This document shows, in pieces, positions 1-12,466 of a stretch of DNA of 64,000 nt (position 1 is its first letter; the number at the start of each line of letters is the position of its first letter). This DNA is from Tetrahymena thermophila SB210 (Eukaryota; Ciliophora; Oligohymenophorea; Hymenostomatida; Tetrahymenidae): contig NW_002476380.1 of assembly GCF_000189635.1 (NCBI RefSeq), positions 372,001 through 436,000 of the forward strand, in the 5' to 3' direction. The notes below the pieces were generated by a model that worked only from the letters and a program-made list of their open reading frames with translations, was not told the origin of the DNA and did not search any database. Position numbers and translations under genes: made by a program.

Positions 1-2
1 TT

Positions 3-194
3 GAAACAAAGTTAGATTTTTCAGCTAGAGCTAAAGATCAATTTGCAAGTGATGCTTGTTAAACATAATGCAAAAAAATTGGAGGATCTCCTTGTGGTGT
101 TCTTTCAAAGGCCTGTTGTAAAAGTTCTGACTATTGTAAGAGTAGTTGGGGATCAAAGTGGTGCACTGTTCCAGTTCATGCTTTTATTTGCTGA
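3..194 (+). CDS. Small cysteine-rich secreted-type protein, 3' end only (paralogue 1)
   Basis: The 5' end lies outside the window. The frame from base 3 runs 63 codons to TGA at 192-194, and three in-frame TAA/TAG codons are read as Gln. The visible part carries eight cysteines in the order C-x3-C-x6-C-x6-CC-x4-C-x8-C-x7-C, ending in a C-terminal Cys. The same order occurs in the two following genes (1961-2333 and 3884-4264), so the three form a small tandem family. The even cysteine number and the secretory N-termini of the two complete members suggest a disulfide-rich secreted or lumenal mini-protein. I recognise no named family and infer no activity. Confidence 0.75.
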
Positions 195-1960
195 TTAAAT
201 CAATAACTACTAGCATTAAATTTTTAAATTAAATATATCATCTTTAAAAACTCATGTTATGTATTAGTATGGCACTAAATTTTTTAGGATACAATCTTCG
301 TTTAAAATTATTCATTCATTTTGCTGATAATTTTGCTACACTCCTTTCAATAATTAAGTATTTCATTAAAAAATGACATTAAAAAGATTAAATTTAATAC
401 ATCAAAAATTTCATTTTTATCTTAAAAATATGAAGATAAAAATTAATCTTCATAATAGAGAACTTCCATAAATTTGGTAAAAATGAAATTCAATTATTGT
501 TAATTTTAAAATTTTTTGAAATATTATATAATAATTTTTAAAAATGAGAATAAATTATTAAAAATAAATCAAATTATTTTATTATTTTTTTTAAATTCTA
601 TTCACAGTATATTTTGAGAAAAAGAATTAATTCATGATAATTTTTTAAATAAATAAAATACATAAATCAATTTTTGAGTGTAAAAATATTATGATTTATT
701 ATCTTAAAAAATTATTTCTAAATGAAATAATTACTTTGAATTTTGGTATTCAAATACATTTTAAAGACAAAAAATTTAAAAAGTAAATACAAAGTAAGTG
801 ATGCTTAATAAATTTATTTATGAATACTTAATTATTAAATAAATTCATAAAATCTATAAATAAAACAAATATTGTTCATAGCTTATTAAAAAAATTTAAA
901 AAAATAATGTTTAAATATTAATTTTACTGATCAATTTAGATAGATAATTTAAAAAAATAAAATAAACTTACTTTTTAATAAAGGTTGTTTAAATACATAT
1001 AAAATGTTACAATATTTAATAGTTAAAACTAAATTAATTAAGTAAATATAACATTTATTTAATTTAAAATAAATATTTTAGTAAGAAAATAAGTCAAAAA
1101 GTAAATAACAATTAAGTGATGCCTTAAAGAACTACTTGCATATTAAATAAATTAATTATATTTCTAAATAAAAAAAATACTCTATCATAAAGTAATAAAT
1201 AAATAAATAACTAAAAATAATTTTTAATAATTTATTTTTACATTATTTTAATTCTTAAATATTCTAATATTTTCTATCTTTTTATATTTCATGCATGCTA
1301 GGTGATGGATTAAAATTGTTTAAAAAGAATATTTAATATTTTAAAATTATCTTTTTATTTAGATTAAATTTAATTTGAATTGCATATTTAAATAAGAAAG
1401 GAATTCAAAATCTGAATAGAAAGCTATTTAAGAATCAATCCATAAAGTATATTTTTAAAGATAGCAAATATTCTTTCATAACTTAACAAAATACATACAA
1501 AAAAATAATAATAATTTTAAAATAATAAATTTATGTATATTTATAATAAATTAAAAATATACTTTAAAAAAAGGTTCAATCAAAGATAGTAAAAAATATA
1601 AATTTTTAGTATTAGTTAGAATATTTAAAAATAGAACTACATTCATAAAACAAAAATAACTTTTATTTAATGTTTTTTTTTATAGCCTAAACATTTCTTT
1701 TTCAGTTTATGTCTTCTAACTTTTCTTAAATTCAGAATAAATCACTACTTATAGATAAATAAATTTTATTTAAAATATCTTTGATTGATATAAGTATTTT
1801 GAAGATTAATAATTTACTATTAATTGCATTTTTAATTTAAAGGTAGCTAGGCATAAATTTTGTTAATTTAGTTATAAAAATAACCACGCTTTAATTACAA
1901 TTATTATCAATTTCAAATTTCGAAGAAATCAACCAAACAATATTTTAAAAATTGATAATT
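195..1960. other. Intergenic, AT-rich, no gene seen
   Basis: Very A+T-rich DNA with many TGA codons in all frames and no stretch of coding-like codon use. Two weakly similar segments near 780-850 and 1090-1160 share a short 'aagtgatgc' core, perhaps an old duplication. I see no RNA gene. Confidence 0.6.
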
Positions 1961-2333
1961 ATGAATTATAAAAAAGTTACAATTTTAACTTCAGTAGTAA
2001 TATTACTCCTTATAGCTATAGTTGGCATCATTAATTACAGCTAGGTCGGACAAGAAAATATGTTTTTCAAAAAAGAGCATAAATTTAATTAGGAAAATAA
2101 AGCATTTAACTAGTATAGAAGTTCCAGTCAATGTTTAGCGAAATGCACAAATGAAGGGTAAAAAATTATTTTTAGTTTTCAAATAAAATAAATATGATTT
2201 TTATACATACATAAGGGGATATAACTGTGGAGCAAGCTATGTAATATGTTGTAAAAATGAAGCTAGTTGTGTTGATAAGTGGGGTATGAAAGCCTGCAAC
2301 ATTAAAAAAAAATAATTCACATGCGACGAATGA
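1961..2333 (+). CDS. Small cysteine-rich protein with N-terminal signal/anchor (paralogue 2)
   Basis: Two exons, 1961-2157 and 2216-2333, joined over a 58-bp GT...AG intron, give 104 residues ending at TGA. Residues about 7-25 are hydrophobic (VTILTSVVILLLIAIVGII), a signal peptide or signal anchor. The C-terminal half has eight cysteines spaced C-x3-C-x7-C-x6-CC-x5-C-x8-C-x7-C, nearly the pattern of the neighbours at 3-194 and 3884-4264. The CG before the CC pair is also shared with the third paralogue. The intron splits a Gly codon just before the Gly-Tyr-Asn-Cys segment, and the frame closes only with this splice. Likely secreted or membrane-tethered and disulfide-rich; function unknown. 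The ATG follows a TAATT-type AT-rich leader. Confidence 0.75.
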
Positions 2334-3883
2334 GTACGTTTATAAAGTTTGCTTGCTAAATGAAAATAATACTGAAAGAAAGAAATAATAATTATATGTT
2401 AATTTTTCATTCTTTTATTACTTAGAAAGTAAACAATTTTTAAGTAAAAACTAAAATAAGTCAGTCCTTCATAACTTTTTATTATGATTGAACAATTATT
2501 AAATGTGCTGGTTCGTATAGTTTTTATTAATTAACTAATTTATATATCTTTCAATTATTTATAAATTTCATGTATAATTTATAATTTTTACTAAAATACC
2601 AATCCAAACAACATAATAATAAATAAATAAATCAATTTTAAATTATTTGGATGAATTTAAATATTGTTGAAATTAGCTTTTTTTCTCTCAAAATTAGCTT
2701 ATAAATGATAAATAAGCGATTTGAGTTAATCAAACTTCATTCATTTTCCTTATCAAGATAAATCATCTTTGATTAAACATCTAAATATGTTACCATTTAA
2801 AATATAAACAATAGCTTTTTAACTGATAAGCAAAATGTATGATTATAAATAGGAAATAAATTGCTCAGCAAATTAATATATCAGACTGAAAAAAAGACAC
2901 ATAAATATATATTTAGAGACTTAAGTATTTATTAAAACTAGGTTATTTAATGTAACAAAATTTAAGGAATACACAAAAATTTATTAAAAATACAAAATTT
3001 TAGTGAACATTTCAGGGTGTAATTTTATAAGTACAAAAATATTCTATTAATTAATTAATTTATTCAGCACAAACAGAAAAAAAAATAGAATGGTGAATTT
3101 TCTCTTAATCTCAAATACCAATACCGAGAAAAAACTTAAAATTAATAAAATAGTTTTTCACTTGGCTTATTGTCCAATAAGTTAATTCTCACAAAATAAA
3201 TTTTTGTTTAGAATAATTTGCTTCACTTAATATGCCGTAAGCCTATTATAATATCATGAAAAAATTTATAAAAATTTACTTGGTTAATGTTTTTACTTAT
3301 TTATTTTGGATCAGTAGGAATAATATGAAACTAAAGAAATTCTCAAATTAATATTAATATATAAATAGATAGATAGATCTTAATCTACCAGGAATTTATT
3401 TGTCTTAAAAGCTTGGAGATATGTTTAAATATTACTTGCTTGAAATATATTACTAAATTTGGATTGTAGAATTTTATTTTAAAATACTCTATATTGTTAT
3501 CATCTGTTAGTTAATTTTCATTAGATTGTAATAATCAATTACACAATCAGTTAACAAATAAAATTAATGATAAACAAATTTATAAAAAGGCTATCAGTAT
3601 AATAATTAAATTAATTACATTAAATTTGCACATTTAAGTTAAAAACAAACATTTACTGAATTAAAAAATTTTCCAAATAGAACTAATAATTAATGGAGTT
3701 ATATTCTATTCTTACTTCTATTCTCAAACTTGTAGCTTTTCTTATTTATAAATTTAAATAATTATCTAATTAAATTTGTTTATCATGTTTATTAAATGCT
3801 TTATATCAGTAGATCCTCTCAAAAAAATAAATAAATATTTAAATAAATAAATCAATAATAAATATCAAAAATAACCAACAAAA
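2334..3883. other. Intergenic, no gene seen
   Basis: AT-rich spacer between the second and third cysteine-rich paralogues. No open frame with coding-like composition, tRNA or clear repeat was seen. Confidence 0.6.
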
Positions 3884-4264
3884 ATGTTATCAAAACAATC
3901 AAAAATACTACTTACTTTAGGCCTTGTTCTCTTTGCTCTAATGAATAATGCTAATTGCTAAGTAGTACAAAGCTTCCTTGATAGAGATAACTTTTCTAAA
4001 TACAGGAATTTAGAATTCCCAGCTAAGGATTAATTTTTAGGAACCTCCCCTCAAGGAGGCAGTCCACGTATTGTCATATTTAACCCTGATGTACAACCTT
4101 GGTGCAAGAAGGAATGTTTAGCATACAATGAAAATGGAAAATAAGGTTATCCTTGTGGAAGTACCAGAGTTAAAAGTTGCTGTAATGGAGAGTAAAACTG
4201 TGTCCAAAAAGGATAAGTCACATCATGTTAAGATAAAATTAAGGAATTTTTCTGCTATTTCTGA
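3884..4264 (+). CDS. Small cysteine-rich secreted protein (paralogue 3)
   Basis: Single exon of 126 residues. The start ATG has the AAAATG context common in Tetrahymena. Residues about 9-25 (LLTLGLVLFALMNNANC) form a good cleavable signal peptide. The mature part ends in an eight-Cys module, C-x3-C-x12-C-x7-CC-x5-C-x8-C-x7-C, with a C-terminal Cys-Tyr-Phe. It matches the two upstream paralogues except for a longer loop between the second and third cysteines. Several TAA codons are read as Gln. Probably a secreted or lumenal disulfide-bonded mini-protein. The family is not one I can name; secretion is inferred from the signal peptide. Confidence 0.8.
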
Positions 4265-5282
4265 GACCTACCAGTATTCAATAATCATAAAAATTAAATA
4301 AATTATTGAAATTATTTTTATGTTTTTCCCTTTAAGTATGAATTAGTATAATTTAGTCAAAAAAAATTTTTTTAATTTGAAACTATAAAATTAAACATTA
4401 AATTTTTTGAATTGTTCAGTGATAAAATAATATTTTTTAATTAATTAATTCTTTCAAAATACCTTAAAACGAACCATAAAATTAGAATATTTTGTTTAAG
4501 AGATTTTTTCATTAAATTTTTCAATCATATACTTCTAGAATTTCATTCTGAAAATATCATTTTTAAGCTGTAGTGCTTCTTTCAATAAAAGCTAAATATA
4601 TTTTTTTAATCAAATCTAAAAAATAAATCTAAATATATTTTTTTAATCAAATCTAAAAAAATAAATAAATATAATATATTTTTGTTGAAATTTTATGAAA
4701 AAAATTTTTTTAAATTTACTTTTTTAAATCTCAAATCAATTTTAAATAATTCCATACATCCTCAATCTTTATTATTAATATTTTTTCTTATTATTTAACA
4801 AAAAAAAAATTATTTATTCAGACAAAAAAATATAAAAAATTAAGATTAAATTAAATATTTTTTTAATTTTATATTTATTAATTAATGAGATTTTTAGAAT
4901 ATTTTAATATACAGGTTAGCATATGCTTATCAATTTATAATTTTCTACCAACATATATATTTCTGATAATACAGCTTTAAAATTAGTAATTTAATTGATT
5001 CAATTATACATACATAATTCATATAAAATTAGATTTTCTTGAATTATGGGATTTAAAAAACTAAAAATTTTGCTTATTAAATTTAAAAAATGAAGAGAGA
5101 AATTGATTGATACGAATAATCTTTAATTTATAAATTAACTGTGGAAATAAATACATATTTATTACAAATGTTTATATATAACTTTTACATAATTAAATAA
5201 TTTGTTATTGATATATTCTAATACTTTCTTTCTTCTTTTCCAACCAAATCTAATTTCGTTACTAAATAAATAAATAAAAATT
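4265..5282. other. Intergenic with a short direct repeat
   Basis: AT-rich spacer between the cysteine-rich gene and the 3' end of the Rab gene. It contains only the 32-bp direct duplication listed separately. Confidence 0.6.
4592..4660. repeat. 32-bp direct repeat, two copies
   Basis: The segment starting ctaaatata at 4592 is repeated at 4629 with a 37-bp period, essentially identical. It looks like a recent local slippage duplication in intergenic DNA. Confidence 0.75.
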
Positions 5283-6426
5283 TCAACAACATCCTTTTTT
5301 TTTGGGTTTTTCAGTCTCTGTTTTAGGGATGAGATGTTCTTTATTAGATGATTGATTATTAATTGAGTTATCGTTTATTTTATTTTTTATAGAGTATTTA
5401 TGAGTAGGTGTTGGTTGACTAGATTCTTATTAATCGATTTATTATTAGAGCTCTCTTGCTTTGTTATTATCAATAGACAAGCTTCTTGTGCTTGATCTAA
5501 TGCCGTTTTTTAATTCATGCTTATCCTTTATAAATCTATTATATACCTCAGTAGCAACATACTCGAAAGACTAAATTTAATAAAATAAAAATTTTCACTT
5601 ACATTTATAATTATAAAATTGTAATGCACTTACTTTTTTAATATTATAATCATTCTTTGCTGAAGTAAAGAAGTGATAGGCTAAGTTATACTCTTAAATT
5701 AAATCTTATATTTCCCTTTCTTTTACCTTAACTTCGCTAAAATTTTATTGAGAATGTTGTTAATTAATTTAACTATTTATTTCCAATTATAAATAAATTT
5801 ACTCCTATTCTTCATCTTTTTTATTTCCAATCAAAACTATGATAACATCATTGTGAGAGTTTTCTTTAATTTCATTTATCCAAATTTTCAAACCTTCAAA
5901 AGATTTTCTCCTGTAAAATAAAAGAAATAATTTATTATTCAATTAAATGAATAATTTCTTACACTTTAGTATCATAAACAAGTAAGACAGCTGCAGAGTT
6001 TCTATAAAAAGATTTAACAATAGATCTGAAAGACTCCTATCCTGCCTATTTTAATAAATTTAAGTTTTGAATAAAGTATTACTTTATAAATTAATTTAAA
6101 AAGCTATTTATATCACTTACAGTATCCCATATTTAAAGTGTTATTTTAGAGCTTTCCTCTTAATTATCGCTTTCAATAGTAACATCTTTGCTTTCGAATT
6201 CAAGACCGATAGTGGCATTATAAGTATCTTAAAACTCGTTTTATGTAAAGCGCTTTAATATGCTTGATTTTCCTACAGCTTTTTTGTTATATGGATAAAA
6301 AAAATTAATTTACTTCTTAAAATCTTTAACAAACTTGATAAAAAAGCACTTACATGCATCACCGACGATGATTGTTTTAATCAAAAAACCAATATTTTAA
6401 TTATTCATTTCTGACTGTGTGAGCAT
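5283..6426 (-). CDS. Rab/Ras-like small GTPase
   Basis: Five exons on the minus strand (6426-6354, 6278-6121, 6045-5963, 5910-5634, 5570-5283) encode 292 residues. The G motifs are all present: P-loop GDASVGKSS at residues 22-30 (split by intron 1), a switch-I TIG Thr, WDTAGQES, GNKKD and TSAKN. The last residues are GCC, the dicysteine geranylgeranylation signal of Rabs. An insert of about 35 residues rich in Gln follows GNKKD, and the tail between the GTPase fold and the Cys pair is long (about 95 residues), so the protein exceeds the usual 200-220. It would cycle between membranes as a vesicle-traffic switch. The subfamily cannot be fixed by eye. Phases at all four splices are consistent. 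Confidence 0.9.
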
Positions 6427-6608
6427 TTTATCTATGTTGAGTCCTTACTTTCTTTGTTTGTATGTTTGCTTATAATCAATCAATAAAGATATGTATTTAA
6501 AGGGTATTTTGAATTTTTAATTTTTTTTTAATTTTGCAAAATTACTAACTAATTTGCTTGATAAACAATTAATCAATTAATTAATTTATAATTTAACCAA
6601 ATAATTTA

Positions 6609-6910
6609 TCATCTAAACTATTACTCATATTTCTAAAAATTCTTTTACGCTAGCTAATTTCTCTTATTTTTGATAAGCGAATGCTGATCTTCTAAAAAAG
6701 GATATAATTTTTTCATCAACTATTTTAACCTTTACTTTTATTTTCTTATTTTGTAATCAAGACTACCATTAATTATTCTTTTCATTTGCTATGACATCAT
6801 CATCATTTACTTTTTTACACTATCATATGTTTTTATTTTATCTATATTTTCATATTTATAGGATGAGTAACTTACCTATTGATCAACTATTTTAATATCA
6901 CCTTATGCAT
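6609..6910 (-). CDS. Doubtful short ORF upstream of the Rab gene
   Basis: With one proposed intron (GTAAGT donor, roughly 6869-6814) a frame beginning at ATG 6910 reads to TGA at 6609. A second overlapping frame ending at 6625 has equally coding-like codons but is interrupted by TGA. The mixture of two plausible frames suggests a decayed gene or a missed splice form. No domain is recognised. It lies on the same strand as the Rab gene, just upstream of it. Confidence 0.25.
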
Positions 6911-7958
6911 GCCAAGATTTAAGAGTTTCTCTCCCCTCAAATTATTATAAATTTCAAGATCAACAAATATTTCAGATTTAAGTTAAGCCCAAAAATAAAT
7001 TTTTTTTTTATCAAATAATTAATAGTTGCTGTAAAAAATTCCTTTTTTTTTCCTAAAAAGTATTTTCAACGTAACAAAAATGACTTTAAAATAAATATTT
7101 AAAACAATAATCAAACAAAATAACAAAGAATAATTACTTTTAATTATTTGCTCTTATAAATAAAATTTTTAAAAAAACTTATAAAACTAGCTTAAAATTC
7201 TGTCTTCTTTGATTATTTTAAATTTCCTAAATTTAATTGGAATATTAATAATATAAGATTAATAAAAATAAAAACATATTTGAAATAAGCTTAATAATAA
7301 GAGTATGTAAAAATATTTGAATTAAGCTTAATGATAAAAGTATATAATCAATACAATCAAGACAATTCTTATATAATCTTTATAATCAAGACAATCTTAT
7401 TTAATAAAAATAAAAGCATATTAGAAATAAGTCTAATAATAAGAGTATGTATAATCATTGCAATCAAGACCATCCATAAATAATCATTACTATCAAAATC
7501 AATCTTATTAAATTAAAATAAAAGCATATTTGAAATTAACTTAATTATAAGAGCATGTATAATCATTATAATCAAGATCAATTTTTTAATTTAATTAACA
7601 TATACAACTTAAAAAAGCTAATTTATTATAACTCAGACTGAACATTTAATGATAAGTATATTAAACCAATTCATTATCATTTATATAAATTTATGTGGAC
7701 ATCAAAAAACTGTTACAATCAAGTTGAATTTAAAGAACAAAAATTAAAAGTTTTATTTAATTAATCATAGATATAAAATATTAAAAAATGAAATGATAAG
7801 TAGAACAAACATAAATTAAATAAAGTAATTAAAGGTTTTATTTAATAGGACTTTAGATGTAAAACAATATTATTTGATATACAAAAAAATGTTTACAGTA
7901 CAACTTGGCTAGTTTTGGAACTGTTTAATTATATTATTAGTATATTTTCGAAAGGATT
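6911..7958. other. Intergenic with a degenerate tandem repeat
   Basis: No convincing gene. 7261-7585 holds the repeat listed next; the rest is featureless AT-rich DNA ending at the stop codon of the minus-strand GDT1 gene. Confidence 0.55.
7261..7585. repeat. Degenerate tandem repeat of about four units
   Basis: A segment made of an 'aataaaaataaaagcatatt' core followed by 'gaaataagcttaataataag', 'agtatgtataatca' and 'caatcaagac' recurs about every 60-120 bp, near 7261, 7315, 7403 and 7513. Copies differ by point changes and short indels. No coding frame is associated. Confidence 0.6.
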
Positions 7959-8849
7959 TCATTTATTTAACGTAGTGTATAAAGTTATAAAACTAAAAAT
8001 AATGAAAAGAATTCCACCTAACAGAGCCATTGTTTTTTCAGAGAATTACTTTGCTAAAACTTATCCTCCAATGAGGGCAAGTAGAATACAGAATATTTAT
8101 CCTACAACTGTTCCTAAGAAGACAAATACAAAGTCATATGAGGCGCTGATTGCAATTGTTGAAATTTATGATTTGTCTCCCCATTCTCCAAAGAAATTAG
8201 AAACAAAAGTTTGCATAGCTATTACATAACCGGGAGCAGCTATTCCTTTAATTTATTTTTTCTTTTTTTTCTTTTCATTTTCTTAAGAGTTTGCTTAGTT
8301 ATTTTGTTATTTATCTGAAGTGGATTTTTCTTTCAAATCATTATTCTAATCTGTCTCTGTTTTAGGTTTCGTCACTATTTTAGATAACCTTTTTTCAAGC
8401 TCTTCTACTTCTTCTTCTGCTTCGTCATCTTCATCATCTACAGTATCAGTGTAAACCTCATAAAGCATTTTAAGACCAAATATTAAGAATAGTGCACTAG
8501 ATATAAACTTAACATATACTAAAGGTATAAAATACTCAGTGAGAGAACCAAGAAGACAAGATATTAAAGTCATTATAAGCATGGACCCAACACTTCCAAC
8601 GAATACCCAAAATCTATTATATTTAGAAGAAAGTATTGCTGTCATTATAAATGTCTTGTCTCCTATTTCAGAAACTGAAGTAGAAATAAATGAACCAATA
8701 AAAGATCCATGACTTTAGAGGATTTAGTCATCATTAAAAGAATTTAATAAAGATTTTTCAGATGAGTTTCCCTTCTCATTATTAGGCTCCTTTGTATTAA
8801 TTGAGGATAAGAGCAAAAAACTTATTATTAAAATATACAAAACTTTCAT
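7959..8849 (-). CDS. GDT1: GDT1/TMEM165 (UPF0016) family cation/H+ exchanger
   Basis: One uninterrupted exon of 296 residues. It starts with a signal peptide or first membrane segment (residues 4-18, LYILIISFLLLSSIN). The two family signatures E-x-G-D-K-[ST] are present, EIGDKTF at 61-67 and EWGDKSQ in the second half, each starting a three-helix repeat. The halves are separated by a long charged cytosolic loop rich in Asp/Glu then Lys (about residues 155-200). Family members exchange Ca2+ or Mn2+ for protons in Golgi, thylakoid or contractile-vacuole membranes. The Golgi or acidic-vacuole location here is inference. Length and two-repeat layout fit the family. The ATG is the first in frame after AT-rich leader DNA. 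Confidence 0.92.
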
Positions 8850-9886
8850 TCTTTTAATTTTTTTATTTGTGAAAATGATTTAAATAATTAAATTGTATTA
8901 TTAATTAATTTTACTTTAAATTTTAAATAAATTGCTCTACTTTTAAAGTAAAATGTATCCAGAATTTTTATTTCTTTATGTAAAGTTTTACAATAAAATT
9001 AAAAATAAAGTGAGAGATATTGAATTCTTATAAAAATTTAAATAATTTTATAATATTTTTTATTAATCTATAAATAGATTTTTTAAAAGCATGACTAGTT
9101 CAATAAAATACAATAGTTTTTGCATATTAAAATAGTGTTTATATGCTATCTAAATTGCCATTTTTAATATAAAAAAATAAAAAAATAAAAATAAATCATT
9201 AATGTTTTTATTTTTTAAGATGACTAAGTTAAATTTGTTTTAATTTTAATTTTAAAAATATTTAAATCAATTAAAATTATTTTTATTTTTTGAATTAATT
9301 ATTTATTATTGTTTTAATTAAAATAAGTTAATTTTTCTATTAAGTTATTAATAAATATTATTTATGAATATTTTTAAATGATGATTATAAGAAGTTTTAA
9401 ATATACAACTATAACTATATATAAATAAACCTATAAAGTTAAAAATTTCCCTAAATTTTATATAAATAAGCTATAACTTCAAAATTGCATTTTCTGATAA
9501 AAAAATTTTATTTTTGTTATTTATTGAGTTTGTTTTTTTAAATAAAAATCATATATTTTAATGTAGAAAAAAAATATAATTTTAGTTAATGAAAAAGGTT
9601 TGTTGTATTTAACATTTAATTCTAACGTTATAAATGAATGTAAACGAATGCTCAAGTATTTATATTTGGAATAATAAATGTATTATTAAGAAATACAAAT
9701 AATGTTAACTTAAACTAAATAGTAAAAATTTTCTATTAAATTTAGAGTATTAGGTGAATCAATAAAAGAAAGTAATTAAATAATATCGATTGTCCTAATT
9801 ATATTTGATATCAAGAAATAAATAATTTGATATTGATATCCAAAATAAGCCTATTTCATTGAATTATTGATAAAAATTAGAAATAA
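8850..9886. other. Intergenic between divergent genes
   Basis: AT-rich region separating the minus-strand GDT1 start from the plus-strand ankyrin-DHHC start; presumably holds both promoters. No discrete motif could be assigned. Confidence 0.55.
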
Positions 9887-12466
9887 ATGAGCAATTTTTC
9901 ATGCTCAACTGATAAATCTTAAAATATTATTTAAAGACTTTTTGATTGCGCTTAAGAAAAATATTTTCAAGAATTCAAATCTATACTAAAAGAATTCCCT
10001 TATTTAGACATAGTTTCAGCCTTTAAGGATGACGAAACTCCTTCTTGTACAAATTTTTCTTTGAATTATTAGAAAATGGATTTTATTTAATTCAACAACA
10101 TTTGAGTTATTTTTAACAAATTATTAAAAGTTTTGATTATGATGGTTACTTATAAAAACATGGAATTGGTCAAGTTTATATTAAATTACGTTCAGACCTA
10201 AGTGAATCAGGGATTAAATTCTTATGATAAAAATACTCTTTAAAAATATATAAATATGGGTGATAGATATGGATTTACTGCTCTTCATGTGGCATGTTTT
10301 AACGGTGATTTAGTACCAAATTATGATATTTTTAGAAAATTTATAATAAGTGCTTAAGAATAATAATAAAAACTATTTTTTGTAATTCAAATTTTAGATA
10401 ATGGTGGAATATCTAATTGAAAAAGGAGCTGATATGTATGCAAAAAATTAGTCGGGTATAATATTTTTAAACATTATTATGTCAAACACTATTAAAAAGT
10501 TATTGAAAATTTTATTTAAAACTAAAATAAATGATCAGGATTGAATGTGATGCACTCAGCAGCCTAAGGAGATAGTCCTTTAATTTTAGTAATTAGATTT
10601 TCTTATATATTTTACACTTTAGATTCATGATATTCTTGCTATAATATCAAGATTCATTTTGTTTTTGTGAGCAAAATTGAAAATATTATTTTTAGTATTA
10701 TTTTAAATAGCTTGGCTTTGATATTGAAGAGTTAGATGATGAAGAAAAAACTCCATTATATTGGGCTGTATTTTCTGAGTAAAATCACAAATTAAAATAG
10801 AATATATTTTTTATTTTAATGGCAGTTCAAAATAATAAATTAAAAAAACAATAAATAGCTCTGAATATGCATGCTAGTTTTTGATATCATGGGGAGCTGA
10901 TGTAAACAAATAGGATATAATAGAAAGACAATCTCCTCTCCACATTGTAACTGATACTAGAATAGCTAGAAGATTACTTATAGCCGGAGCAGAAAAGAAT
11001 ATTATGGATAAAAGAGGAAATTTACCTTATGAACTCGCTGAGCAGAAAGAATATTATAGATTGGCTTAAATGCTAGTAAAACATTCATACATAAATAAAT
11101 ATTATTTCTTTTACATACAAAAATGCAAAAATATAATTTAAAATTTTAATTTGTTTTCAGAATTAATGATTTACTCACTGTAAATTCTTTTGTAAATTAC
11201 ATCCTAAGTTTTTTTTTAATTAAAATTTATGTAATTTTTTAAAATAGAAAGATGAATTCTCAATTTAAGAGTTTTGTAATTTACGTCTTCCGCTCTCACC
11301 TCCACGTTAAAAAAGGCGAATGATTTTAATCTTTTCCTTTCTAATATTTAGCATAGTTCTGGGAAATCTTTTCTTTGTGCTTCCATGTAAAATATTTAAT
11401 AGCATAAATTAAAAACGACAAGCAAATAAAATGAATTAATTTCTATCTTTAAAAGTTCTTGAAGAAGACAAAGATCCTATGTGTATAGCTTTCTACTGCC
11501 TTTCTTTTTTAAATATAATTCTTCTGTGCATAGTTAGTCACAAAAATCCTGGATATTTTAAAAAATAGAAGGATAGAAAAGATATGCTGGAGCTTTTCAA
11601 AAAGTGTCAATACGACTACTCTATTCTTTGTTCTGAATGCAATGTATTTATATTTTTATTTATTCAAATTTTTAATTTTAAAAAATTCGAATAAAATAAT
11701 AAAATTAATAGCTGGTCAGACCTGAAAGATCTAAACATTGCTATTTTTGCTAGAGGTGTGTAAAAGTTTATGATCATCATTGTCCTTGGGTTAATAACTG
11801 CATTGGAGCAGACAATTACTTGATATTTTTTACTTTTTTATTCTTTTTGTGGGTATTTGTCATTTATCTGATTATCCTGAACTCTTTTGCTCTATCGCAT
11901 AAGCATGCCAATTAAAACTCTCAATATGCTTTTGTTGGCCAATTTAAGAGTGAAAACTTTTAATAAATTTCTGAACTACTCTTAATGATTTTCTCAATAT
12001 ATTCCTTGACTATACTAGGGATTTTTGTAATTCCTATTAGGTAAATTTAAACCTTGAGAAAATTATGGTTTAAAAATAAAAATATTTTTATAAAAAAAGC
12101 ATTTTGTTGTTTATTCAAATCCAAAATATTTGCTACGGATAGACATAACTTGAGAGATATTCAAAATAATAAACTAAATTAACTCATTCAGAGTCTACTA
12201 AAATAGAAAAGGTAATATAAAGATCTTATATATCTAAATCTAACAATTGTATTAACTTAAAACAGGAAATGGAAGATTCCTTTAAATTAGCATAAACACA
12301 TTTTGGTGAAGATGAAAGTCAAAATGGTCAAAGTTTTCTTAGCAGCCAAAGTAGATTAGATTAAATTGTAAAGGCTGGTAGTAAGAGAAGTATGTTGCAG
12401 AATTGTGCTGACATGTTAGTTAATAACTCTAAAAACCCAAAATATGAAGAGAATAGTGTTTTATGA
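9887..12466 (+). CDS. Ankyrin-repeat DHHC palmitoyltransferase (Akr1/ZDHHC17-like architecture)
   Basis: Ten exons (9887-10046, 10131-10312, 10398-10455, 10539-10588, 10696-10778, 10826-11075, 11248-11643, 11712-12040, 12100-12211, 12266-12466) give 606 residues, and every splice keeps phase. The N-terminal half holds ankyrin repeats ([70 protein letters not shown]). Transmembrane segments flank a cysteine-rich domain with [13 protein letters not shown], the DHHC being residues 414-417. A QTQLE segment after the last helix sits where the family TTxE motif is expected. These enzymes attach palmitate to protein cysteines at Golgi or endosomal membranes through an acyl-Cys intermediate, and the ankyrin part binds substrates. 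The acidic, Ser-rich tail has no known domain. Confidence 0.92.
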
